A DNA stretch of 64,000 nt from JBOGTC01 sp050692055 (lineage in GTDB: Bacteria; Chloroflexota; Limnocylindria; QHBO01): assembly GCA_050692055.1 (NCBI GenBank), contig JBOGTC010000013.1:7202-71201 (forward strand). The letters run 5' to 3'. The notes below the pieces were generated by a model, which saw nothing but the letters and a program-made list of their open reading frames with translations, searched no databases and was not told where the DNA came from. The position numbers were made by a program, and so were the translations under genes. Positions 26,354 through 34,772 of this stretch are shown piece after piece (positions within the stretch are counted from its first letter, which is position 1; each line of letters begins with the position of its first letter).

Positions 26354-27488
26354 AGGGCACCGGATCGGCCCACGAGAAGACAGCGTCCACCTTGCGGCCG
26401 CGGATGGATCGCCACCAGCCACGGAGACTGAGCTCGCCGCGGCGCCAATGGTGCAGCGCGGCCTGGAGGTCGTGGCGCAGGTAGATCCACTTCACGGTTC
26501 CGTAGCGCTGTTTGAGACGATCCGGCAGTGGCCGCCCCGTGGCATCGCAGTACGCCGCGTACAGCAGCTCCACGCCGCCCGCCTCGGCGATGGCGGACCT
26601 GCCGGTGGGCCGGCCGACGTTGGGCTCGACGATGAAGTGCTCGCCGGTGCGAGCGTCGCGCTTCATCTCCACGTAGCCCAGCCCGCGATAGTGGCACGCG
26701 CGAAAGAGCCGAATCGTCTCGCGCAGCACGACGTCGTTGCGCACCTCCTCGCCCAGACAGCTCGTCCCCGTTTCGGGCGGCCACTGGCGAATCTTGCGTG
26801 CCACGAACGTGACGATGGGCTCCGAACGCGCGTCGAAGTAGCAGTTGCAGGAGTAGAGCTGCTCCTCCCCGCCGGCGATCCACTGCTGAGCCAGCAGGAC
26901 GTCAGTCCAGGCCGAGCAGCGGTCGTAGACCGAGAGCATCTCGGCGGCGTCGTGCACCTTGAAGGCCTTCGCTTTCGTTGCCGCCTGCCAGGCCGGCGTC
27001 TTGAGGGCAGGTTTCATGACGCCCGGGTACCGCATCTCGGCGGCGGCGGCCTCGGCATCCTGCCGGCCGCGCAGTACGAACGTCGCAGGAATGGGCAGTC
27101 CCTGCTGCTGCGCATAGGCCACGAAGCGCACCTTGTCCATCAGCACCTCGACCACCTCGGCATCGGGCAGCAGCACGTGATACCAGTCCGACAGCCGTTC
27201 CCGGCCGCGCGAGATGGTGAGCACGCTGAGATCCGTGCATGGAAAGAGAACGGCTCGCTCGCCGAGGCGTGGCCCGAGACGCTCGAGGGCGCGCAGCAAG
27301 CCCTCGCCCGAGGTTTCCGCCGCGATGATCTCCTCGCATGCCCGCGTTCGCGCGCAGAAGTGGTCGCGCCTGGCGGCGATGCCGACCACCGGGACCTTCC
27401 TGCGGGCCAGGATGCGGGCAGTCTGCAGGCCGGTGATGCAGTCGAGGCCGACGACGACCGCCGCCGGCCGCCCGCGCGTGGCGATCAC
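26304..27488 (-). CDS. ATP-grasp ligase
   Basis: 394 residues from GTG 27488, 19 nt after the PEP mutase stop. An earlier start at 27569 would overlap that gene by 62 nt. Pre-ATP-grasp Rossmann-like domain (AAVVVGLDCITGLQTARIL), then ATP-binding segments (YPGVMKPALKTPAW, YVEMKRDARTGEHFIVEPN) and the metal-binding HFIVEPNVGRPTG loop. Such enzymes join a carboxylate to an amine or other nucleophile through an acyl phosphate. As the last gene of the PEP-mutase operon it may attach an amino-acid- or phosphonate-like group. Substrates are not readable. Confidence 0.82.
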   Translation of the reverse strand: MIATRGRPAAVVVGLDCITGLQTARILARRKVPVVGIAARRDHFCARTRACEEIIAAETSGEGLLRALERLGPRLGERAVLFPCTDLSVLTISRGRERLSDWYHVLLPDAEVVEVLMDKVRFVAYAQQQGLPIPATFVLRGRQDAEAAAAEMRYPGVMKPALKTPAWQAATKAKAFKVHDAAEMLSVYDRCSAWTDVLLAQQWIAGGEEQLYSCNCYFDARSEPIVTFVARKIRQWPPETGTSCLGEEVRNDVVLRETIRLFRACHYRGLGYVEMKRDARTGEHFIVEPNVGRPTGRSAIAEAGGVELLYAAYCDATGRPLPDRLKQRYGTVKWIYLRHDLQAALHHWRRGELSLRGWWRSIRGRKVDAVFSWADPVPFIADCWNAARLVLRRG

Positions 27489-27507
27489 AGGCTGTCGAGT
27501 CGCGACG

Positions 27508-28407
27508 CTAGCGCGTCGTCGCGATCTCGTCCTCGAGGGAGATCGCCTCTGACGTGCCAACCAGATCAAAGACGTGGTTCACCGAGGCGATCGAGCCATC
27601 CACCGAGGCCGCCGTCCGTTCCCGGGCGAGCGTTGCCAGCGTCTCTTCGATCGCCTGGATGGCGGCGCGCATCGGCTGATTGGCGAGGATGACCATCTGG
27701 AAGCCCTTCTCTCGCAGCTGCTCGGCACTGAACGACGGGAAGAGCGTCGGCACGGCGACGAGGGGAGTCTTCCCGAGGCCGCCCCATTGCCCAAGGAAGC
27801 CCTCGATCTCCCCCAACGTCTTGTCGCGGGAATGGATGAGGATCGCATCGGCACCGGCATTGACATAGGCATCGGCACGCTGGCACGCGTCCTCGATGCC
27901 GTGGCCGGCGATGAGCGACTCGATGCGGGCGATGAACACGAAGTCGTCGCTCTGCTGGGCAGACTTCGCGGCTCGGATGCGGCGAGCCTGCTCCTCGACC
28001 GGGATCAGCTCACGCTTGGACTCTCCCAGGTACAGGCTGTTGCGCTTGGGGAAGAGATTGTCCTCGACGCAGATGGCCGCGATGCCGGCTCGCTCATACT
28101 CGCGGACCGTGCGGACGACGTTGGAGAATCCGCCGAACCCGTTGTCGCAGTCGGCCACCACCGGCAGATCGGTCGCGGCGTCCATGCGGACGGCAGCCTC
28201 GAGCGCCTCGCTCATGGTGATCAGGTTCAGATCCGGCATCGCGTAGGTCATGGTCGAGACGGCCAGGCCGCTCACCCACACAGCGTCGAAGCCATTAGCC
28301 TCGATCAGCTTCGCGGTCAGGGCGTCATGCGCCCCAACAGCCAGGACCGGCCTCGGTCCCTGCAGCCCGTTGCGCAGCGCCTGCCTCTTGGCGTCAGCCT
28401 TCGTCAC
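27508..28407 (-). CDS. pepM: Phosphoenolpyruvate mutase
   Basis: 299 residues, GTG start overlapping the upstream stop (GTGA). Isocitrate-lyase superfamily with the PEP-mutase gating loop EDNLFPKRNSLY (115-126). K121, N123 and L125 match the loop residues K120, N122 and L124 of the studied mussel enzyme; the usual EDK is EDN. The metal-site acidic pair is in ADCDNGFGG (D86, D88). FIARIESLIAGHG and ADAILIHSRDKT are further PEP-mutase signatures not found in methylisocitrate lyases. The reaction turns PEP into phosphonopyruvate, forming a C-P bond; it is thermodynamically unfavourable and needs a coupled next step. No decarboxylase or aminotransferase follows, but a 2-hydroxyacid dehydrogenase lies directly upstream. 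Confidence 0.85.
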   Translation of the reverse strand: MTKADAKRQALRNGLQGPRPVLAVGAHDALTAKLIEANGFDAVWVSGLAVSTMTYAMPDLNLITMSEALEAAVRMDAATDLPVVADCDNGFGGFSNVVRTVREYERAGIAAICVEDNLFPKRNSLYLGESKRELIPVEEQARRIRAAKSAQQSDDFVFIARIESLIAGHGIEDACQRADAYVNAGADAILIHSRDKTLGEIEGFLGQWGGLGKTPLVAVPTLFPSFSAEQLREKGFQMVILANQPMRAAIQAIEETLATLARERTAASVDGSIASVNHVFDLVGTSEAISLEDEIATTR

Positions 28408-29348
28408 TTGGCGATCCCCTCTTTCTCATTGCCTTCGAGCGCTCGGATGATGCGGACGATCTCTCGACCGATCTCGCGTTGCGAATCGATGGTGGTGGCC
28501 CCGATGTGCGGGGTCAGGATGACATTCGGCAGCGCGGCGAGCGGCGAGATCTTGCCCTCGCCCTCCTGCTCGTGCACGTCCAGGCCGGCACCGGCGAGAC
28601 GCCCCTCGGTCGTCAGCTCCCGATGAAGGGCCTCCTCGTCGACGACTCCCCCACGTGCCATGTTGACCAGGAAGGCGCCCGGCTTCATGGTGGCCAACGC
28701 TGCGGCGTCGATCAGCCGATGGCTGGACTCCTTGAGCGGCACGTGGACGCTGACGAAGTCGGCCTCCCTCAGCACGGCCGCGCAGTCCATCAGCTCGATG
28801 CCGGCGTCGGCCAGCTCCTGGGCTCGCGTCGAGCTCGGCGACTCCACGCAGCCGATGACACGCATGCCCCAGGCGGCTCCCAGGCGCGCGACCTGTCCAC
28901 CGATGTTGCCGACGCCGATGACGCCCAGGGTTTTTCCGACGAGGAGGTGGCCGATCACCTCTCCCTTGGCCCAGTGGCCCTGGCGCAGCAGGCGGTCTGC
29001 AAGCATGATCTGGCGCGCCAGCGCCAGCATCAGCCCGAAGCTGAGCTCCGCGACCGCCTGCGCTCCAGGGCCGGGAATGCGCTCCAGGCTGATGCCGCGT
29101 CGCCGAACCTCCTCGAGATCGAGGTTGTCCAGGCCGGACCCGGCCCGGATGATCGTCCTGAGCTGCGGTGCGCACCCCAGCACCGCCGCGCTGACGCGGA
29201 CGCCACTGCGAAAGACGAGGACCTGCCGATCACCGATGAGCGACTTGATGCGGTCCTCATCCGCGTTCAGGGCGAACACGACGTCGTGGCGCGAGCTCAG
29301 GTACTCGACCGCCCTGTCGTCGATCGAGCTGGCAACGAGGATCCTCAT
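28404..29348 (-). CDS. D-2-hydroxyacid dehydrogenase (SerA-like)
   Basis: 314 residues. NAD-binding motif GVIGVGNIGG (142-151) and the catalytic trio R232 (NMARGGVV), E260 (LDVHE) and H281 (TPHIGATT). Shorter than full SerA because it lacks the C-terminal regulatory domains. It reversibly reduces a 2-keto acid with NADH. Linked by 4-nt overlaps to both the kinase gene before it and the PEP mutase after it. The obvious candidate substrate is phosphonopyruvate, giving 3-phosphonolactate and pulling the mutase reaction forward; 3-phosphoglycerate is the alternative. Confidence 0.9.
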   Translation of the reverse strand: MRILVASSIDDRAVEYLSSRHDVVFALNADEDRIKSLIGDRQVLVFRSGVRVSAAVLGCAPQLRTIIRAGSGLDNLDLEEVRRRGISLERIPGPGAQAVAELSFGLMLALARQIMLADRLLRQGHWAKGEVIGHLLVGKTLGVIGVGNIGGQVARLGAAWGMRVIGCVESPSSTRAQELADAGIELMDCAAVLREADFVSVHVPLKESSHRLIDAAALATMKPGAFLVNMARGGVVDEEALHRELTTEGRLAGAGLDVHEQEGEGKISPLAALPNVILTPHIGATTIDSQREIGREIVRIIRALEGNEKEGIAK

Positions 29349-30067
29349 CGCTGTCTCGCCGAAGCGGCGACGGCTCGGCGGCCGCGACGACGCTGTTGGT
29401 GGAACCGCCGCACGAGCCGGGCAACGTCCCCCACCACCGCATCGAGCGGCCGATCAACGTCGACCAACGCAAAGGCAGGGGCCAGCCCGGCCGTTTCGAG
29501 ATACTCGCTCCGCCGGCGCTCGAGCGACTCGAGCGTTCCTTCGCCCTTCCGCGCGAGAAGGACCGCGGCGGGGGCATCCAGGTAGATCACCAGGTCCGGC
29601 CTCGGATACACGCGCCGCAGCAGAAGACCGTGCAGGCGATTGGCAAGAGGGCGTCCTCTCCCTGAGTTGATCACGTCGTAGGCATGGTAATCGGCGAGGA
29701 AGTGCCGATCGAAGATGACGATCTTCCCGCGCCGGCGATGGTAGGACGCCAGGGCCTGCCGGAACCATTCCTCCCCGATCCAGTTGGCCATCCGCAGCGC
29801 GGCCTTCAGCTCCCGCCGGGCGCGCGACATGGGGCCGGCCGCACCGGGATCTCGCTCCGTGTCGGAGGCGGCCACCATGTCTGATCGGCCTCCTCGCGCG
29901 CGCTTCAGGGCCAGGACCAGGCGAGTGGTAGGCAGCATCACCCCACTGGATTCAAGGTTGACGCCCATGTACAGATACTTGGCTGGAAGACCGAGCTTGC
30001 GCTCGAGCAGCCGGGCGACTGTGGTCTTGCCCGCCCCGTCGGGCCCGATGAGCGCCACCGTGAACAT
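29345..30067 (-). CDS. Thymidylate-kinase-like P-loop kinase
   Basis: 240 residues. Walker A GPDGAGKTT (8-16), the DR(H/Y) motif in VIFDRHFLADYHAYD, and a LID-like segment RKGEGTLESLERRRSEYL. The central 60-residue insertion and basic tail are unlike housekeeping Tmk. Its stop overlaps the dehydrogenase start (ATGA). It shares ASYHRRRGKIVIFDR with the kinase domain at 45192-46118 (ASYHRRRGRLVIFDR), so the two are paralogues special to this locus. The acceptor is unknown; a sugar or a phosphonate intermediate is as plausible as a nucleotide. Confidence 0.75.
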   Translation of the reverse strand: MFTVALIGPDGAGKTTVARLLERKLGLPAKYLYMGVNLESSGVMLPTTRLVLALKRARGGRSDMVAASDTERDPGAAGPMSRARRELKAALRMANWIGEEWFRQALASYHRRRGKIVIFDRHFLADYHAYDVINSGRGRPLANRLHGLLLRRVYPRPDLVIYLDAPAAVLLARKGEGTLESLERRRSEYLETAGLAPAFALVDVDRPLDAVVGDVARLVRRFHQQRRRGRRAVAASARQR

Positions 30068-30077
30068 CGCGTTCTCC

Positions 30078-31184
30078 TCAGCTCAGGTGAGGAGCCATGG
30101 CGTCGAACAGCGCCGCCACGGGGATCGGGTAGGGGTGACGCACGATATAGCTTGGCCTTCCCTTCAGCATCCGGGCAAGCTGCTGGTGCTCGCGTTCCGT
30201 CACGTGATCAAGCAGGTCGTTTCGTCGCTCGGGGAATGCGAAGCGAAACTTCAGGTAGTAGGCCACCAGATCCAGCCGCTCATGGTGCAGCGAGAAGGCC
30301 ATTCGCGCAGCAACCTCATCCGAATCGATCGGCTCGACGGTGACCCGCTCGCTGGCGTGACTCACCACGAAGAAGATGCGCTCCGGCGTGCCGCCAGCCC
30401 TGCATGCCGCTTCACCGAAGAGCCGTTCCGGCGCAAGATGGACGAAGAGTTGGCGCTCGATCAACGGCATGGCGCGCCGCATCATGGCGCGTGGGCCGCC
30501 ACCCTGCCGTGCGCCTCGCGCGAGGCGCGTCACCGAGGCCAGACCACCGAGCCGCGCCCGATCACGCCATCCGACCCGGCTCCGATATTCCGGCACCTGT
30601 GAGAGATGCCAGTCCCACAGCTTGATCGGCTCGGGCAGCCCGACCATCCGCCTGCCCCCGTCAGCGAGGTACACCCACTCGTCACCGATGTAGCTCGCGC
30701 CGTTGCGCATGAACGCCAGGAGGGCTTCCGTCTTGCCACCCTTGGCCCATCCGGTCACCAGGGCATCCATGCCGCGGTACTGGAACGCGGAGGCGTGCAG
30801 AGCAACGGCGTCGTTGCCGAGCGCCGTCAGGTTGATGATGGGCACCAGCAGCGGAACGGCAGGCACGCCACGCTCACACACGATCTCGCACGATCGTCCA
30901 ACTCGGTCGAGCGGGATCTGCACCCGGGCACGTGCCTTGTACTTGCTGCGCAGCACGAGAAAAGCGTCGTCGGTGTAGGCAGCGTCATCCAGCCCGACCA
31001 GTCGCGGTGTCGAGCTGAGCGACAGGCGATCGACGAATCGGATCACGATGTCTGGCTCGCGATCCAGGTTGCCCTGAAGCGGCCCGAGCTGGCGGTCCAC
31101 AGCCGCCGCATCCCGCGGAGCGGCGTCGATCAGACGAATGCCAACGAGGCCGTGAAGGTCATAGTCAATGCGCTCGCTAGGCAC
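30078..31184 (-). CDS. HPr-kinase-like protein
   Basis: 368 residues from GTG 31184, overlapping the end of the GDP-mannose epimerase gene by 8 nt; the longer reading would lie entirely inside that gene. The P-loop is GWAKGGKTE (145-153), followed by YIGDEWVYL, as in HprK-related proteins (short loop followed by an acidic DE pair). LHASAFQYRG before the P-loop is the usual HprK-like beta-strand context. True HPr kinases phosphorylate Ser-46 of HPr; this divergent type is often found near sugar- or peptide-modifying genes. Ten nt separate it from the next kinase gene. Substrate unknown. Confidence 0.7.
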   Translation of the reverse strand: MPSERIDYDLHGLVGIRLIDAAPRDAAAVDRQLGPLQGNLDREPDIVIRFVDRLSLSSTPRLVGLDDAAYTDDAFLVLRSKYKARARVQIPLDRVGRSCEIVCERGVPAVPLLVPIINLTALGNDAVALHASAFQYRGMDALVTGWAKGGKTEALLAFMRNGASYIGDEWVYLADGGRRMVGLPEPIKLWDWHLSQVPEYRSRVGWRDRARLGGLASVTRLARGARQGGGPRAMMRRAMPLIERQLFVHLAPERLFGEAACRAGGTPERIFFVVSHASERVTVEPIDSDEVAARMAFSLHHERLDLVAYYLKFRFAFPERRNDLLDHVTEREHQQLARMLKGRPSYIVRHPYPIPVAALFDAMAPHLS

Positions 31185-32163
31185 TGGCCGCTTGTGCGAG
31201 CGTCGAGGCTCGCTCCCGAACCTGCCGCTCGATCCAGCGATAGGTCGGGACCAGGCCCTCCTCCAATGAGATCTGCGGCTCCCATCCCAGCACCTCACGC
31301 AGGCGCGTGTTGTCGGAGTTTCGCCCGCGGACCCCCTGCGGACCCTCGACATGGCTGAGGGTGATGTCCTTCTTGCCGGAGATGGCGATGATGATTGCCG
31401 CCAGCTCGTTGATGCTCACCATGCGGTCGGTCCCGAGGTTGATCGGATCGCCGTGGTCTGACTGCATGATCCGGTAGATCCCCTCGACGCAATCGTCGAC
31501 GTGGCAGAAGGACCGCGTCTGTTCGCCGTCGCCCCAGATCTCGACCGTTCCCCCGGACTCGGCCGCGGCCACCTTCCTGCACAACGCCGCCGGCACCTTT
31601 TCGCGTCCGCCATCGAAGGTGCCGTTCGGGCCGTAGATGTTGTGGAAGCGTACGACGCGAGTCTCGATACCGTGCTCGCCGGTGTAGTACGTGCACAGCA
31701 GCTCCGAGATCAGCTTCTCCCAGCCATAGGCATCCTGTGGCTGGGCCGGGTATGCATCCTCCTCCTTCAGCGGCTTGACGTTGGCATCTGTCTGCAGGAA
31801 CTCTGGATAGACGCAGGCGGAGGAGCTGTACAGGTAGCGGCCCACGCCGTGCTCGCGGGCAGCCTCCAACGTATGAAAGTTCATGAGCGCGTTGTTGTAG
31901 AGGATCGTTGCGTGGTTGGCCGAGATGAAGCCCATGCCTCCCATATCCGCCGCCAGGGCATAGACCTGGTCCACCCCGCGCGTTGCCTCGACACACTCTT
32001 CCCGCAGGCGGAGGTCCCGGATCTCGAACTCATCCGCATCCACCTCGGTGAACTCCGGGTACTTGATGTCCACGCCGCGGACCCAGTAGCCCCGCTCTTT
32101 CAGGTATGTCACCAGGTGATGGCCGATGAATCCACCAGCCCCTGTCACGAGAACTCGCTGCAC
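31177..32163 (-). CDS. gme: GDP-mannose 3,5-epimerase
   Basis: 328 residues from a GTG start with a strong GGGAGGAG site 6 nt upstream. Very close in pattern to plant GME: LAADMGGMGFI, YSSSACVYPEF (C117 matches plant catalytic Cys145), PQDAYGWEK (Y146/K150), RFHNIYGPNGTFDGGREK, WGDGEQTRSF and GVRGRNSDN. It converts GDP-D-mannose to GDP-L-galactose (and GDP-L-gulose). It heads a six-gene operon with the HPr-kinase-like, Tmk-like, dehydrogenase, PEP mutase and ATP-grasp genes. GDP-mannose synthesis genes are not in the window. Confidence 0.93.
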   Translation of the reverse strand: MQRVLVTGAGGFIGHHLVTYLKERGYWVRGVDIKYPEFTEVDADEFEIRDLRLREECVEATRGVDQVYALAADMGGMGFISANHATILYNNALMNFHTLEAAREHGVGRYLYSSSACVYPEFLQTDANVKPLKEEDAYPAQPQDAYGWEKLISELLCTYYTGEHGIETRVVRFHNIYGPNGTFDGGREKVPAALCRKVAAAESGGTVEIWGDGEQTRSFCHVDDCVEGIYRIMQSDHGDPINLGTDRMVSINELAAIIIAISGKKDITLSHVEGPQGVRGRNSDNTRLREVLGWEPQISLEEGLVPTYRWIERQVRERASTLAQAASA

Positions 32164-32413
32164 CGTGATGCTCCTCCCTAGGATTCGATGATCGTCCCGC
32201 GACGCGATCGCTTCGGGGACGCTGGCTATCGTGCAGCATAGGCGTCATTCGGACCAGTACCCGAGCAGTACTCCTGTTGAGCGGAGTCACCGCTTTTCGG
32301 TCCGCGTGCTTGGAGGCTGCGTGGGGCTATCATATGATGCCGCGGCCCAGGAGGGGCCGCACCACGCGTCCGGCGCGTTCGTTTGTGAGGGGGGGACAAG
32401 GCTGATCACAGGA
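32164..32413. other. Divergent promoter region between gme and the nucleotidyltransferase-like gene
   Basis: 250 bp. It contains the plus-strand promoter at 32310-32338, whose -10 lies inside the perfect palindrome ATCATATGAT (32329-32338), a possible operator. The gme Shine-Dalgarno is at its left end. No protein with normal codon use is seen. Confidence 0.5.
32310..32338 (+). promoter_or_regulatory. Sigma70-like promoter for the 32414-36527 genes
   Basis: -35 TTGGAG (32310-32315), exactly 17 nt, then -10 TATGAT (32333-32338), matching 4 and 5 of 6 consensus bases. Transcription would start near 32345, leaving a ~70-nt leader. Confidence 0.5.
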
Positions 32414-33529
32414 ATGAGGGCGCGCCCCGTGGATGTCATGCTGGGCACTTCAAGCAGCGAGTCGGCGGTCCATCCCGTCCTGCGCCAGCTATTCGCCGCG
32501 CTCGAACAGAACCGCGTGCGCTGGTGCGTGCTGCGCGGAGAGGATCGGCTCGATGGCACGGCCGGAGACGTCGATATCCTGGTGGCCGGCGGCGATCGGG
32601 AACGGCTGCGCCGCATCGCGAGTGAGCTTGGCTTCGCTCGCATTCCGTCGTGGGGCTACGTATCGCATCTCTTCCTGCTGGCGTACGATCCGCGAAGCGA
32701 CCGCTGGCTCAAGCTCGACGTCGTCAGCGAGCTGGCGTTCGGGCCGTACTACTCGTTGCTGCTGCCAGCGGCGGACGAGTCTCTCCTGCATCGTCGGACG
32801 CAGGATGGGGTGGCGCTGCTATCCGATTCGGATGCCTACTGGGCGCTGGCGCTCCACGCCCTGCTGGACAAGCGGGAGGTCACCGACAGCCAGGCCGCGC
32901 GCCTCAAAGAGCTCGAGCCCCGAACGAGCGGCCGGGGCGCGATCGAGCGCGAGCTGACGAGGCTGGCGCCCGACGGCTGGATCGGTCGCTTCAAGCGCTC
33001 CCTGGAGCGCGGAGAATCGGTCGGCTTCGGCCAGTATGCCGACGAGCTCTCCAGAGCCTGGACGCGGCGGCAGCGCGGCGCGAGCTGGCGACGAAGGATC
33101 GCGGGCTTCATATTGCGTCGGGCCGCGGTGGTGCTTCGATTGCGCCAACCACGCGGCATGGGTGTGGTGCTGAGGCCCACCGGGCAGGCCGCCATGCTCG
33201 CGGCCGATCTTCGACGATCGTTCTACTTTCCGGTCAGGTGGCTGTCAGCCGAGGCGGCAGGCCGCGGGCCTGCCAGCCTCCTCGCCGAGATGACCCGCCG
33301 GCTGCGCTTCAGGCTCATGCGGAGCCGCGGCGCGCTGATCGTGTTGGACTGTCCCGCTCCGAGTGATGAAGATGAGTTGGTTCGTTGCGGCGGCATTGCA
33401 CCGGACGTGGTGATTGCCATCGCGCCTGGTAACGACCGCGGACAGCTACGACGCGAGGTCACCGCCGCGCTATGGCAGGCCCTCGCCGCTCAATGGAAGA
33501 AGAACGAGAGCCGAGCGAACCACCGCTAG
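32414..33529 (+). CDS. Nucleotidyltransferase-like protein with decayed kinase-like C-terminus
   Basis: 371 residues from ATG 32414. Residues ~30-115 resemble a nucleotidyltransferase fold: RWCVLRGEDRL, GDVDILV with D52/D54, and WLKLDVV with a third Asp (D102). The C-terminal ~125 residues align with the Tmk-like kinase of 45192-46118, but the Walker A is lost (GVVLRPTGQAAM instead of VVGPDGAGKST) and the DR motif is DC (LIVLDCP). So the transferase half looks intact and the kinase half looks dead. First gene of a plus-strand run. Function unknown. Confidence 0.65.
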   Translation: MRARPVDVMLGTSSSESAVHPVLRQLFAALEQNRVRWCVLRGEDRLDGTAGDVDILVAGGDRERLRRIASELGFARIPSWGYVSHLFLLAYDPRSDRWLKLDVVSELAFGPYYSLLLPAADESLLHRRTQDGVALLSDSDAYWALALHALLDKREVTDSQAARLKELEPRTSGRGAIERELTRLAPDGWIGRFKRSLERGESVGFGQYADELSRAWTRRQRGASWRRRIAGFILRRAAVVLRLRQPRGMGVVLRPTGQAAMLAADLRRSFYFPVRWLSAEAAGRGPASLLAEMTRRLRFRLMRSRGALIVLDCPAPSDEDELVRCGGIAPDVVIAIAPGNDRGQLRREVTAALWQALAAQWKKNESRANHR

Positions 33530-33541
33530 AAGGAGCCCAGC

Positions 33542-34741
33542 GTGCGTATCCTGGTTTGCGCCTCCGATACCCCTCTGCCACCCACCAATACCGGCTACCG
33601 CCGACAGCTCCAGGGTCTGCTGCCGGAGCTGCGCAAGCGGAACGATGTCAGCTTCATCGGCTACCGAATGCCAGATCAGGAGCCGCCACTGCAGGACCAG
33701 CCGGGCACCCGGATCATCTCTTACCAGCGTCCGGGAGCCGCGGGCAACGTGGCCGACATCGCGCTCGCCTTCCTGCAGCAACGGCCGCTGCGGGCGCACC
33801 GCTTTGCGGCGGGGCTTCGCCAGGCGCTGCACGACGAGCTTCGCGACTTCAAGCCGGATGTCATCCACGTGGGGCCGGGGAAGCTGGCCGGGCTATTGCC
33901 AGACCTCGCTGGACGGCCCTCGGTGCTGGGCGTGATGGACACCTGGCACCTCAACGTCGAGGCACGGGCGACCACAGCGGGTGGGCTGCGCGCCGCCCTG
34001 CTGCGTAGCGACGTCAGCCGCATCCGACGGTTCGAGGCCAACCGCTACCGGGGCTGGGACCGAGTGGTGCCGAGCAACGAGGATGATCTCGAGACCCTCC
34101 GCTCCCTCGATCCGACCCTGCCCCTGGCCCTGATCCCGATCGGCTTCGACGCGAGCGCCTACGCACCGGACCCCCATGCCGTGCGCGATCCCAATCGGAT
34201 CATCTTCCACGGGGCGATGGCGTACGCGCCCAATATCGTGGCGGCCGAGTTCCTCGCCCGGCAGGTCCTGCCGCGCGTTCGAGCCGTTCGGCCGCAGGCC
34301 CACCTCGCGATCGTCGGCCGCGACCCGGCGCCTCGCGTGGAGGCGCTGGGAAGCCTGCCCGGAGTGACGGTGACCGGCGGCGTGGACGACATGCGCTCAT
34401 GGCTCACCGGCAGCCAGGTTTGGGCCGGGCCCTTCCTCTCGGGCACCGGCATCAAGACCAAGCTGCTCGAGGCCATGGCAACGGATCTGCCGTGCGTCGT
34501 CACCCCGCTCGGCGGTCGCGGGCTCGACCTCTCATCCGGCAGCTTCATGGTGGGATCGACCGAGGAGGAGCTGGCCACCCTGCTGGTCAAGGTCCTGGAG
34601 GACGACGAGCACGCGCGCAGTCTCGGCCGCGCCGGTGGGGATTACGTCCGCTCGCGCTACGACTGGCCAGTGGTCGGGAGGGCCTTCGAGCGGCTGTACG
34701 AGGACGTCATCGCCGAGAAGGCGGTACGGGCTGCCGGCTGA
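33542..34741 (+). CDS. GT4-family glycosyltransferase
   Basis: 399 residues from GTG 33542 with AAGGAG 7 nt upstream. GT-B fold: N-terminal MRILVCASDTPLPPTNTGYR and C-terminal GTGIKTKLLEAMATDLPCVV, plus FHGAMAYAPN and HLAIVGRDPAPRV. Paralogous to the GT at 25160-26353. Adds a sugar to the lipid-linked repeat unit in the cytoplasm. Followed 31 nt later by the phosphotransferase-fusion gene. Confidence 0.92.
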   Translation: MRILVCASDTPLPPTNTGYRRQLQGLLPELRKRNDVSFIGYRMPDQEPPLQDQPGTRIISYQRPGAAGNVADIALAFLQQRPLRAHRFAAGLRQALHDELRDFKPDVIHVGPGKLAGLLPDLAGRPSVLGVMDTWHLNVEARATTAGGLRAALLRSDVSRIRRFEANRYRGWDRVVPSNEDDLETLRSLDPTLPLALIPIGFDASAYAPDPHAVRDPNRIIFHGAMAYAPNIVAAEFLARQVLPRVRAVRPQAHLAIVGRDPAPRVEALGSLPGVTVTGGVDDMRSWLTGSQVWAGPFLSGTGIKTKLLEAMATDLPCVVTPLGGRGLDLSSGSFMVGSTEEELATLLVKVLEDDEHARSLGRAGGDYVRSRYDWPVVGRAFERLYEDVIAEKAVRAAG

Positions 34742-34772
34742 TGGCCCCCGCGGATTGGGCAGTGACCTGTCG

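Noticed and set aside
27489..27569. Longer start for the ATP-grasp gene
   Set aside because: It would overlap the PEP mutase gene by 62 nt and adds only Arg/Ser-rich residues before the conserved fold.
27508..28407. Methylisocitrate lyase or isocitrate lyase instead of PEP mutase
   Set aside because: The gating loop (FPKRNSL) and following segments match PEP mutase; the lyase KKCGH-type motif is absent.
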